From: an uncultured Saprospiraceae bacterium
GTDB taxonomy: Bacteria > Bacteroidota > Bacteroidia > Chitinophagales > Saprospiraceae
DNA length: 64,000 nucleotides
Reading direction: 5' to 3'
NCBI GenBank assembly: GCA_937929835.1
Contig: CALFUU010000040.1
Coordinates: forward strand, 53,979-117,978
The stretch's first letter is position 1, and each line of letters starts with the position of its first letter. This document shows, piece by piece, positions 30,132 through 40,400 of this stretch. The notes under the pieces are model-generated. The model searched no databases and was not told the DNA's origin. It saw only the letters and a list, made by a program, of their open reading frames with translations. The position numbers and the translations under genes were made by a program.

Positions 30132-31218
30132 TTATTTCTTTGTTCCGTCCCACATTAGGAAAGCCTTGAGAAAACTTTCCAAATCTCCACCGAGTACCGC
30201 ATCTGTATTTCTATTCTCGTGATTGGTTCTATGATCTTTGACTCTCCTATCATCTAGCACATATGACCGTATCTGAGAACCCCATTCATTTTTCATCTTA
30301 CCTGCTTCGGTGACACTTTTTGCAGCTTTCCTCTCTTCCAGAGCTTTCTGATAGAGCCTAGATTTCAACATATCTATGGCTTTCTCACGATTCATATGCT
30401 GGGATCTCTCGGCTTGACACTCTACAACGATTCCAGAAGGTGCATGGCGCACTCTTACTGCTGACTCAGTTTTGTTGACGTGCTGCCCTCCTGCACCACT
30501 TGCTCTAAAAGTATCCCAATCAAGATCCGCTGGATTAACTTCTATCTCAATCCTATCATCCACAACTGGATGTACAAATACGGAAGCAAATGAAGTCATA
30601 CGCTTACCCTGCGCATTAAAAGGACTGACTCTTACAAGGCGATGTACGCCATTTTCTCCCTTTAGCATACCATAGGCGTAACTCCCACTGATTTCCATCT
30701 CTACTGACTTGACCCCAGCCACATCACCGTGTACTCGATTGAGTTCTTTGACTTTGTGTCCAGCTTTCTCACCATACATAAGATACATACGATAGAGCAT
30801 CTCTGCCCAGTCACAAGCCTCCGTGCCACCAGCTCCAGCATTGATCTCAAGAAGACAAGACAGTTCGTCCCCTTCTTGATCCAGAGTTGATCTAAATTCG
30901 GTGTCCTCTAATACGGCAATAGCCTTTTCATATTGCTTATCGACCTCTTCCTCTGAGCTTTCTCCTTCTTTAAGAAATTCGTAGAGAATATCTAATTCAT
31001 CTACCTCATCCTTAGCCTTATTAAAACTACTCACCCACATCTTATGAATCTTTAATTCAGACATAAGTGCTTTGGCTGATTTTTGATCTGACCAAAAATT
31101 AGGATCAGCTGATTGCTGCTCCTTATCTTCTATTTCATTAAGTCGATTGTCGACGTCAAAGATAGCTCCTTAACGACTCCAAACGACTCTTCAGATTCTT
31201 TAGTTGATCTGTTGTCAT
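30132..31218 (-). CDS. prfB: Peptide chain release factor 2, with programmed +1 frameshift (31218..31159, skip U 31158, resume 31157..30132)
   Basis: GGQ motif RASGAGGQHVNKTESAVRVRH. Hand-read N-terminus MTTDQLKNLKSRLESLRSYL-UGA-C then DVDNRLNEIEDKEQQSADPNFWSDQKSAKALMSELKIHK in +1 frame, joining the 31064 ORF. Confidence 0.96.
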
Positions 31219-31244
31219 TTTAGTCCTCGGTTTTGAGAGGTGAC

Positions 31245-32138
31245 TTATTTATTATTTATCGTTTCTAATTCGATATGAAAGATCAAATCAGACTTGGCTG
31301 GGATAACAGGGTTGCCTGCATCTCCATAAGCTAGGTTGTAAGGAATTTCTAAAAATACTTTGGAGCCTTGATTGATCTGTGGTAGACCTAGATCCCATCC
31401 TTGTATGACCATACCCTCACCTACAGTAAACGTAAATGGTCGCCCAGCCTTATAGCTGTTATCGAAGTTTGTTCCATCCTTAAGGAGTCCGTAATACTGA
31501 ACACCTACAGCATCACCTCTCACAGGAAGTGCGCCTGTACCTTCTTCTAGAACAGTTATTTTTAGGCCATTCTCAAGTGTCTTAGTTTTAGAGCTCAGTT
31601 TGCCAGCCATATAATCCGCGAAAAGAGGTTCTATTTCTTGCTTAGCAGCTTCCTCTTTAAATTTGAATGCAGCCCTCTTCTTGACCTGTTCTTCTTGGAT
31701 TCTTGATTTGTAGGCACCCTCGTCTTCTATTTGATGGACTTTGATCACATACTCTATATGCGGATTCTTTTTGTAATCAGGAGGAAGCGTCGGGATAGAG
31801 TCCACAGGAACTATAACGGTTGCGCTATCGCCTGCACTCATCAGATTTATCATAGCCAACATAGGATTACGCTTAGCATTTTCATCTAGCACCTCGGGCA
31901 CTTTTACAGAGGGAACATTTTCAGGGTTTCTAGAATCATCTAGAATCTCACCTTCAGGTGTAACTAACTGAAAGTCAAGTGATACAATCTGACCTGACGT
32001 AGGTTTAGCTCCAGTGTTCTGAGTGTGTAAGGTATACTTATACCCATTAGGTAAAGTATTGGATGAGCCCGCAGAGCCAGGGGTATCTTGACAACTGAAT
32101 AATAGAAATGCGATAAGCGCAGTAAGAAGATATCTCAT
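31245..32138 (-). CDS. FKBP-type peptidyl-prolyl cis-trans isomerase lipoprotein
   Basis: Lipobox LLFSC; VQYYGLLKDGTNFDNSYKAGRPFTFTVGEGMVIQGWDLGLPQINQGSKVFLEIPYNLAYG. Confidence 0.94.
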   Translation of the reverse strand: MRYLLTALIAFLLFSCQDTPGSAGSSNTLPNGYKYTLHTQNTGAKPTSGQIVSLDFQLVTPEGEILDDSRNPENVPSVKVPEVLDENAKRNPMLAMINLMSAGDSATVIVPVDSIPTLPPDYKKNPHIEYVIKVHQIEDEGAYKSRIQEEQVKKRAAFKFKEEAAKQEIEPLFADYMAGKLSSKTKTLENGLKITVLEEGTGALPVRGDAVGVQYYGLLKDGTNFDNSYKAGRPFTFTVGEGMVIQGWDLGLPQINQGSKVFLEIPYNLAYGDAGNPVIPAKSDLIFHIELETINNK

Positions 32139-32189
32139 AATATTAAATTAAGATCGCGAAGGTACAAAGATGTTAAGAGAAGGTTTCTG

Positions 32190-33212
32190 TCAGAGTACAG
32201 GAACCTTTTTATCTACATATTTTGGAAGTACAGCCTTGAATCTATCTATGATGTCTTGGAGCTTAGCATATGCGGCACCTCCAGAAGCGTTCTTATGCCC
32301 ACCACCATTGAAGTGATTTCTACAGATTTCTTGCACTGATATATCACCTTTAGATCGGAGTGATAGCTTGACTATAGTCGGTTGCTCTCTTATGAAGGCG
32401 GCAATTTCAATACCCTTGAGCATCAAGAGATAATTCACCACCCCTTCTGTATCCCCGCGCTTGATATCAAAGTCTACATAATCTTGCTTGGTCAGTGCAA
32501 TGATGCCTGCACTGTACTCTGGAACCAATTCCATACGATTGGCCAAGCAATGTCCTAACAAGCGCATCTGCTTTTCAGAGACTGTATTGAATATTTTATC
32601 CTGCAGGCCATAGTCATCGACACCTCTCTCCTTAAGTGCCGCCGCCACCTTATAGGTCTCTGGTCTGGTATTGTACTTAAATGAACCTGTATCGGTGATG
32701 AGCCCCGTAAATAAGGCATCTCCAATATTGGCGTCGAGCTTCTCCATTTCACCCAGTTGATGGATAAATTGGTGAATGAGCTCGCAAGTAGAGCTGGCTC
32801 CCGTATCAGAAAGCACATAATCAGCAAATGGCTCTGGATCAAGATGATGGTCGATAAGAATCTTTTTGGCCTTAGACTGGAGGACTGCAGGACCCATCTT
32901 ATCCACTCTATCGAGTGCATTGAAATCGAGACAACATATGACATCGGCCTTACTGATCTCCTCAAACGAACGAGATTGCTCATTATCAAAGACAAGACAG
33001 TCATCAATACCACGCAAATAGTGGAAGGTTGTTGGATATTCACTCGGAAGGATGATCTTGACGACATGGCCAAACTTCTCTAGAAAGTGTCTTAGTCCTA
33101 AAGATGAGCCTATAGCATCACCATCAGGATTTCTATGTGTCAGGATCACTATACCCTTTGGATAGGCTAATAATGCCTTGAGTTCTGTAATATCGGCAGT
33201 CGTCAAATTCAC
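32190..33212 (-). CDS. DHH/DHHA1 phosphoesterase (NrnA-like oligoribonuclease/pAp phosphatase)
   Basis: ILTHRNPDGDAIGSSLGL, DLNALDR-type motif, ILIDHHLDPE, FNGGGHKNASGG; GTG start. Confidence 0.94.
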   Translation of the reverse strand: MNLTTADITELKALLAYPKGIVILTHRNPDGDAIGSSLGLRHFLEKFGHVVKIILPSEYPTTFHYLRGIDDCLVFDNEQSRSFEEISKADVICCLDFNALDRVDKMGPAVLQSKAKKILIDHHLDPEPFADYVLSDTGASSTCELIHQFIHQLGEMEKLDANIGDALFTGLITDTGSFKYNTRPETYKVAAALKERGVDDYGLQDKIFNTVSEKQMRLLGHCLANRMELVPEYSAGIIALTKQDYVDFDIKRGDTEGVVNYLLMLKGIEIAAFIREQPTIVKLSLRSKGDISVQEICRNHFNGGGHKNASGGAAYAKLQDIIDRFKAVLPKYVDKKVPVL

Positions 33213-33286
33213 ATAGCAAAAATGAACATTTAAGTATGAGAATCAAAATATATTAACAGAGCAAGGCAAGCTAATCTCCATTTTTA

Positions 33287-33294
33287 TACTTTTG
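33287..33294 (+). promoter_or_regulatory. -7 box TACTTTTG upstream of ndk
   Basis: TACTTTTG 25 nt before ndk ATG. Confidence 0.5.
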
Positions 33295-33319
33295 CGCCCT
33301 AATCAAAAAAGATAATACA

Positions 33320-33739
33320 ATGGCCGGGAACATAACTTTCACGATGATCAAGCCAGATGCTGTTAAAAATGGACACATCGGCGCTATCCTTAACCACATT
33401 ACCTCTGCGGGCTACAACATCGTAGCTATGAAGTACACCAAGCTTAGCAAGGAAAAAGCTGGTGAATTCTACGCTGTACACAAGGAAAGACCCTTCTATG
33501 GTGAGTTAGTAGACTTTATGTCATCAGGACCTATCGTAGCTGCAGTACTTTCTAAAGACAATGCTGTAGAAGACTTCAGAACCCTAATAGGGTCGACAAA
33601 TCCTGCAGAAGCAGCAGAAGGAACAGTAAGAAAACTATATGCAACGAGCATAGGAGAAAATGCAGTGCATGGATCTGATAGCGATGAGAATGCCCAAATA
33701 GAGGCAAACTTCCACTTCGCTGCTACTGAAATGTTCTAA
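33320..33739 (+). CDS. ndk: Nucleoside-diphosphate kinase
   Basis: [48 protein letters not shown]. Confidence 0.97.
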   Translation: MAGNITFTMIKPDAVKNGHIGAILNHITSAGYNIVAMKYTKLSKEKAGEFYAVHKERPFYGELVDFMSSGPIVAAVLSKDNAVEDFRTLIGSTNPAEAAEGTVRKLYATSIGENAVHGSDSDENAQIEANFHFAATEMF

Positions 33740-33770
33740 GCAAAAAAGAAAGCAATACTTAAAATTAGAT

Positions 33771-33801
33771 GAGGCTCCTTCGTAAGAAGGGGTCTCTTTT
33801 T
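33771..33801 (+). terminator. Rho-independent terminator after ndk
   Basis: gaggctccttc-gtaa-gaaggggtctc then T5. Confidence 0.8.
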
Positions 33802-33819
33802 GATTGGGGCCAGACTGTA

Positions 33820-36201
33820 CTAAAAAGATATATACGTGATACCCCTCCCACCGTACTCTTCTTCAGGATGCCACATCTTATTGATGTCTTTATACTCCTT
33901 GGCTTTTTGCCATAACGTCCGCTGGAGCACGCCTGAGCCCTTGCCGTGGAGCACCTTCAGATGATTTATAGAATTGGACATCAAAGCAGCATCGAGAAAT
34001 TCTTCAATGGCATCAAGAGCCTCCGCCTTAGTATACCCACGTATGTCGAGCTCAGTATCTGGCTGCCCTCCTCCAGTCAGCGCATCTAGGTTTATAGATT
34101 TGGGTTTGATCTCTATAGGTTGATTGGCGAATAAAAGGGCACTCCTCGGTACCTCAAATTCCATAATTCCTATCTCTAGTCGCACCTTCTTATCATCCAT
34201 CGCTACTACTTTACCTGGCGCACCTCCTTTCTTCAATTTAACAAACTGGCCTATCTTCAGGTCTTTTACTTTCTCGGCTTCGACCTTAAAGACTTCATCG
34301 CTTATCTCTGCCATCACTTTGCTCGACTCAGCTCTTTCTTTTTTGAGACGTTTGGCAGCAGCTTGAGCTTCTTCCAATCTGCGTTCCTTCTTAAGTTCCT
34401 TGATAAGATCTTGTAGTTCCTTTTCGTACTTAGACAATTGTACTTGACCTTTTTCTCGAGCTTCTAGCTTAATCTTCTTTCTCTTGATCTCCAGACTGTC
34501 CTTCATAGAGTCGTAGTTCTTTATCAGTTTCTCTAATCTGTGTCGCTCATCGAAGGCTTCGAGCAACTGCTCTTCTAATACCTGCTTTTCGTGTTGCAGA
34601 TCGATAAGCAACCGATCTACTGTCTTACTATCTTTTCCTGCTTTGTTCTTAGCATACTCGAGAGTCTTTTTGGGGAGGCCAATTTTATCCGCAATCTCAA
34701 AAGCAAAAGAACTACCGGGCTGACCCACCTTCAGACGATATGTAGGACTCAGTTCATCCTTATCGAACAGCATTGCACCATTGAGTATGCTCTTAGATTT
34801 GTAAGCATAGTTTTTTATATTGGAATAGTGGGTAGTGATGAGGCCAAAACACTTCTTTCTCACCAACTGATCAAGAACCGCCTCTGCTATCGCCCCGCCC
34901 ATCTTCGGATCGGAACCACTGCCAAATTCATCCATCAATATCATTGTCTTCCCACCAGCACTTTCCATAAATTCCTTCATATGTATGAGTCGGGAACTGT
35001 AGGTACTCAGGTCACCCTCTAATGACTGCTGATCTCCGATGTCTATCATCATCTTATTGAAAAGTGTAAACTTGGAATCAGAATGTACCGGTACGAGCAT
35101 ACCAGATTGCAGCATCAATTGATTAAGACCCATAGACTTGAGTGTTACAGACTTACCGCCTGCATTAGGTCCACTGATTACAAGAATTCTTTTTTTCTCA
35201 TCTAGGCTTAATTCAAAAGGTATCGTCGACTTCTTGGACTCCTGATTGAGAATATAAAGGAGTGGGTGGTATACTTCTTTGACGTGAAAAGAATGATCCT
35301 CTGAGATATTGGGCCTTTCGCCTTTGTAGCTCAGTGAAAACTTTGCCTTAGCTCTTATCAGATCATACCGTGTTAAGATTCTCTGCCATAGGAGAAAATC
35401 ATCTAGATAAGGTCTGAGATAATTACCAAGTTCCTTAAGGATCTTATATATCTCGTGGCGCTTTCTAGCTTCCAGCTCAAAGAGGTCATTGTTCAAATCA
35501 ATAACGCCATCAGGCTCAATGAAGACCGTCCTACCTGTAGAAGATTCATCGTGTATGATCCCCCTTATCTTCCGCTTATTCTCTGCACTCACACTGAGCA
35601 CTCGACGACTATTCTTAAAACTCTCCACGTTATCTGTCAGTAAACCGGCTTGCTTGTACTTGGTTGCCAAGGACTTGAAAACGGACTCTAACTCGCGTTC
35701 CTTAGAACTGATAGAGCTAAATATCTTTCTCAAGTCTGGAGAAGCTGTAGGTTTTACCTTACCCTCTTCGTCAAAGATGGTATCAAATCGTTTGAGTAAG
35801 TCCGACTCAATTTCTATTTGTTGAGAGATACTGGTCAGAAGTGGAAATTGAGCCCGATTTTCCTTATTGGCAAAGAAGTGTTGTAGTTCGGCAATCAACT
35901 GAGCCAGATTGTATATACGCATATACGCCTCCTCCTCGAGTACGATATCTACTGTACGCAGTAGTCTGAGATCATTGAGCACAGACTCATATCTGTGCAA
36001 TGGCACTTCGGTAAACAGTGCGATAGACTTCCTGTACTCTACTACCTCGTCAAGTAGGTTCTCAATTTTGCCTTTGTTATGGAAGATACGCATTGAGAGC
36101 ACCAGCTCGGCTGCAGGTCTACCCATACAGTAGGTCGAGAGCCGCTCGAGAATTTTATCAAACTCCAGTTTCTCATAGATATCAGAAGGATATAAAAACA
36201 T
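33820..36201 (-). CDS. mutS2: Endonuclease MutS2
   Basis: VISGPNAGGKSVTLKSMGL, MDEFGSGSDPKMGGAIAEAVL, C-terminal Smr domain ELDIRGYTKAEALDAIEEFLD...LHGKGSGVL. Confidence 0.95.
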   Translation of the reverse strand: MFLYPSDIYEKLEFDKILERLSTYCMGRPAAELVLSMRIFHNKGKIENLLDEVVEYRKSIALFTEVPLHRYESVLNDLRLLRTVDIVLEEEAYMRIYNLAQLIAELQHFFANKENRAQFPLLTSISQQIEIESDLLKRFDTIFDEEGKVKPTASPDLRKIFSSISSKERELESVFKSLATKYKQAGLLTDNVESFKNSRRVLSVSAENKRKIRGIIHDESSTGRTVFIEPDGVIDLNNDLFELEARKRHEIYKILKELGNYLRPYLDDFLLWQRILTRYDLIRAKAKFSLSYKGERPNISEDHSFHVKEVYHPLLYILNQESKKSTIPFELSLDEKKRILVISGPNAGGKSVTLKSMGLNQLMLQSGMLVPVHSDSKFTLFNKMMIDIGDQQSLEGDLSTYSSRLIHMKEFMESAGGKTMILMDEFGSGSDPKMGGAIAEAVLDQLVRKKCFGLITTHYSNIKNYAYKSKSILNGAMLFDKDELSPTYRLKVGQPGSSFAFEIADKIGLPKKTLEYAKNKAGKDSKTVDRLLIDLQHEKQVLEEQLLEAFDERHRLEKLIKNYDSMKDSLEIKRKKIKLEAREKGQVQLSKYEKELQDLIKELKKERRLEEAQAAAKRLKKERAESSKVMAEISDEVFKVEAEKVKDLKIGQFVKLKKGGAPGKVVAMDDKKVRLEIGIMEFEVPRSALLFANQPIEIKPKSINLDALTGGGQPDTELDIRGYTKAEALDAIEEFLDAALMSNSINHLKVLHGKGSGVLQRTLWQKAKEYKDINKMWHPEEEYGGRGITYISF

Positions 36202-36205
36202 AGCA

Positions 36206-36213
36206 CAAATATA
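36206..36213 (-). promoter_or_regulatory. -7 box TATATTTG for mutS2
   Basis: TATATTTG on the minus strand exactly 4 nt before ATG 36201. Confidence 0.4.
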
Positions 36214-36313
36214 AGTTGGCGTCTAATAAGAGGTGTGAAGAATTAGCAAAGGAAAGAGGACCAGATACATCACTGAACAATGACAACAATATCCTTATCG
36301 GAAAGGTTTTATC

Positions 36314-36321
36314 TAACTTTG
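36314..36321 (+). promoter_or_regulatory. -7 box TAACTTTG upstream of aroC
   Basis: TAACTTTG 15 nt before ATG 36337. Confidence 0.4.
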
Positions 36322-36336
36322 AGGTAAGACAAGCGT

Positions 36337-37428
36337 ATGGCAGGCAACAGTTTTGGTCAGATATTCAAAATAACAACCTTTGGGGAGTCCCATGGGCCAG
36401 GCATAGGTGTGGTCATTGATGGGTGTCCTGCGGGTCTGACTATAGACAAAGTCTTCATACAAAAAGAACTAGACAGAAGGAGACCTGGTCAATCTGCTAT
36501 AGTCACGCAACGTGCAGAGCCAGATGAGTTTAAGATCTTATCAGGTGCCTTTGAAGGCAAGACGACAGGCACTCCTCTGACCTTCTATATAGAAAATACC
36601 AACCAGAAGCCAAAGGACTATAGTCACATCAAGGATAACTACAGACCCTCTCATGCAGATATGACGTATGACAAGAAATATGGCCATAGAGATTATCGTG
36701 GGGGTGGTCGTTCTTCTGCGAGAGAAACAGCTGCCCGTGTAGTGGCCGGTGCTGTGGCTAAACTATTGCTACACAAGGCTAACATTTCTATCAAAGCAGG
36801 TGTCACACAAGTCGGTCACATAGTGCTGCAACAAGAAATCCAATCAATGGACTGGTCTCAAGTGGAGCAGAACATCGTAAGGTGTCCAGATATCGAAATA
36901 GCCCACCAAATGGAAGCACATATCGCAGAGACTAAGAAGAAAGGTGATACTGTGGGTGGCAAGATCAGTTGTCTCATACAGGGCTGTCCAGTGGGCCTGG
37001 GAGAGCCAGTTTTTGATAAGTTACACGCTGACCTGGGCAAAGCTATGCTGAGCATTAACGCTGTAAAAGGCTTTGCTTACGGTAGCGGATTTGGAGCCGT
37101 ATTGCAGTATGGATCAGAACATAATGATCAATGGACAGAAGAAGGCAATAAATTGATTACAAAATCCAATAACTCTGGAGGCATACAGGGTGGCCTGAGC
37201 AATGGGATGCCTATCTATTTTGATGTGGCCTTCAAGCCAGTGGCAACGATAATGAGAGACCAAGCCTCTGTCGACAACAAAGGAAAGGAGACAGTTATAG
37301 CAGGTAAAGGCAGACACGATCCTTGTGTTGTACCTAGAGCAGTGCCTATCGTAGAAGCTATGGCAGCACTTGTCATCTGTGATCATTACCTGAGAGCTAG
37401 AAGTGGTAGAATAGATCAAGTGCTATAA
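36337..37428 (+). CDS. aroC: Chorismate synthase
   Basis: [74 protein letters not shown]. Confidence 0.98.
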   Translation: MAGNSFGQIFKITTFGESHGPGIGVVIDGCPAGLTIDKVFIQKELDRRRPGQSAIVTQRAEPDEFKILSGAFEGKTTGTPLTFYIENTNQKPKDYSHIKDNYRPSHADMTYDKKYGHRDYRGGGRSSARETAARVVAGAVAKLLLHKANISIKAGVTQVGHIVLQQEIQSMDWSQVEQNIVRCPDIEIAHQMEAHIAETKKKGDTVGGKISCLIQGCPVGLGEPVFDKLHADLGKAMLSINAVKGFAYGSGFGAVLQYGSEHNDQWTEEGNKLITKSNNSGGIQGGLSNGMPIYFDVAFKPVATIMRDQASVDNKGKETVIAGKGRHDPCVVPRAVPIVEAMAALVICDHYLRARSGRIDQVL

Positions 37429-37433
37429 TAAAA

Positions 37434-40400
37434 TCACTTGTTTTTCTTCAGCTTTGCGATGTCGTCTGACAAGGCCTCTTTGAAATCAGTAAGGCTACCA
37501 AACTCTTTACGGTAATTAAGTCCTACTCCGTATTTGGACCCGTCATCACCTAGTGAGTTCTTGTCCCACTTTCCATAGGCCTTCAGCTTCAATCGTCGGT
37601 CTTCTGTCAGATAGAAACCTATATTAAAATCGTGTACCACGTAATTAGGGACTGTCGAGGCGTTTACTTCATTATTGATGTAACTGGTTCCGTAATCCAG
37701 TTCCCATCTGTCATTCTGAAAACGAGGTTTGAGATGCACCTCTATTTCGTCTGGAATGATAGAGGTATTGGTCGTCGGCTGACCTGGTTGTCCTGGTATT
37801 TCTTGGCCAAACTGGGAAGTCTTACCAAAGGTCAAATCAAAATCAATTCCAGAGACAAAGCCATTTTCAGATAGTGCTTCTTGTAAGAATCCTGACAAGA
37901 TATGGGACAACTGATTAGAAATCATCTCACTCAAAGTATTATAACCAGTACTGGCCAAACCACTAGCAGAACCCACGGCATTACCAAAGGTAGATGAAGG
38001 CAAAAAGCTGCCGAACATTATCAGGCCAGCAACCTGCTCATTGAGGTCTGCGTCATTGGTCTTAAGAATACGCATCTTACTGTCAGCCAGGTTCTTAATA
38101 TTACCCTGCAACTCTGGAAAGGCAATGTCAAAGTCTACCGTTGGGTTGTAAAGTGTACCTGTCAAATTCATCATCAAATCGACATCGGTACGCAGTCTGG
38201 CTTCACTTAGATCTTGCGGCCGATTAAGGTACTCCGCTAAGAATACATTAGTTGGAGCTTTTAGTTTTTCATAATTAGCTTTCAAATTTATATTGGCATT
38301 AACCGGATCACCAGTCCAAGTTATCTGCCCACCTTTCTCAACTGTAAACGGCTTGGAGATTACCCCTCCAAAATAAGTGAACAAATACTCTCCTCGGTCT
38401 ATGACATACTCCCCAAAAATATTAAAGTCTCCCTGTCTAGAAATCACAACTCGCATATTGCCATCTCCATGTCCAGTCATAATATCATTGATACTTTCGT
38501 TGAAGATTACATTAATTTCTGCCTCTGGTGTTATGCTCAGATTCATACGGACATCTACTCCTTCTAGGGTGGGTATCTCTATGTCCGTACTATCACTTTT
38601 GAAATTAAAAACAGTATTTCTATCTACCACCTTTATGAGACTCTGATCATAATCTTCTGATACAGAACCTACTGGAATGTTGATTACCGTACCTAACCCA
38701 GATGAAGCTTCTACTAGGATATCGGTACTAGAAAATGGTCCAGAAAAATCGACGACTATGTCACCTATCCCTTGTCCATAGTAGGATGGATTATCAGACT
38801 TATCTGTATCCAAGGCCAAGAATCTAGAAGAACTCATCTGCAAATCTGAGGTGAAATCTGTAAACAAGCTGTGATTGAGTCTACCAACTATATTTGCCTC
38901 ATTCCTATATTTATCAAAAAGTTTTCCGCCCGTAAGATCTATGACTTTATCGGTAACGATAAATTTTTCTTCCCCAAAGTAGAGCTCCGCGCCTAAGTAA
39001 TCAATCGTCGTCGTACCTCCTGTAACCTGTCCCACCCCATCCAGATTTATATCGTCGATGGTCCCTGACAGAACCGCATCGACATCAGCACCGCCTCCCG
39101 TATTAGAGATGCCGTCATCTATGATAAATTCAAATGTATTCATCGCTAGATTCCTGGCCGTTATTACACCAGAAATACCTTTGGACTTTTTCTGATATAA
39201 AAAATCCTTAACATGTAATAGGAGACCGTCATAATCTCTATTGAGTTTCAGATCAACAGCGAGATTGTCACCATTGTCTTCTGCACTTACCGTGAGTGCC
39301 CCATAATCCACATCATTGAGCTGAAATTCTGGAATATCAACTTTGACTATATAAGGAGAAGATTCAAAAATATTTTCCTTCAAAAAAACAACATTCGCCT
39401 CACCAGTAAAATCAATCTTGTCATAATCGATAAGTGTATTAATCAATTCAAAATCAAACTTATCTAGATCAACAAGAATGCCCTTCTCGTTAACATCACT
39501 GATGATGATAGATCTATAATTGTCACGTATCACAAAACCGTTAATGTCGATAGTCTTATTACCTAGGACAACTTCATTAGCTGGGCTAACAACCCATCGG
39601 CTGCTCAGCATATCAATATAGCCATCAGCTATCCTTGCTATAATGTTATCTTCCTTTGGATAGGCTTGGACGACAATATCAATTTTCTCTAAAGAATCTA
39701 GGACTTCTTCCGAAGCCACTCTTAGCTCTAGTTGATCCCCATTGGCACGAAGGCGCATAGCCAACGGACTAAAGGCTGTTTTCCCAACTTGAAGTGCATT
39801 GACTTGAAGATTATAGAACGACTTCTGAGAGACTTCATCAACCCCTAGCCTTAGATTACCGAATTGGATATTGTCATAAGCACCTTGATCTAAAGAGAGT
39901 TCTAGCTTGTATACTTCTGTTTCTGTATTGATCTTGCCATCTGCGGTGAGGCCTTGAATATGAGCGGTAGGTAAGTTGGCCAACTCTAAGAAATTCTGAG
40001 AATCATTAATCACAAACTTAAACTCAAAATCTTGATCAGGTATTTGTGTACTATTCCTATTTATGGACAACTTTTTTGACCACTCAGGATGTGCCTTTAT
40101 CATATGCCTTTTCAGTGCTTCTGGGAGATGCTGAAAATCAAACTTACCACCTATAGAACCAGACACCACATCCGATGTCACTTGTACATTTCTCTTATTA
40201 TTGATTTCAGGCGAGGAAGTGGCATAGAGATTATTGATCTCATATGGCTTGCCCTTAAAATTGAATGCTAGATGGTTGACTGTGCTTTCTCCGATAAGGT
40301 CAGCACTCTTGGAACCTTTTAGCACGAGCTCTATATCACCTTTTATATCACTAAAATCCTGACTAAGATTTAAGGCCAATAAATCAATATTATCTATTTG

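Noticed and set aside
36216-36419. 67-aa plus ORF overlapping the aroC start
   Set aside because: Out of frame with aroC and spans its promoter box TAACTTTG; spurious.
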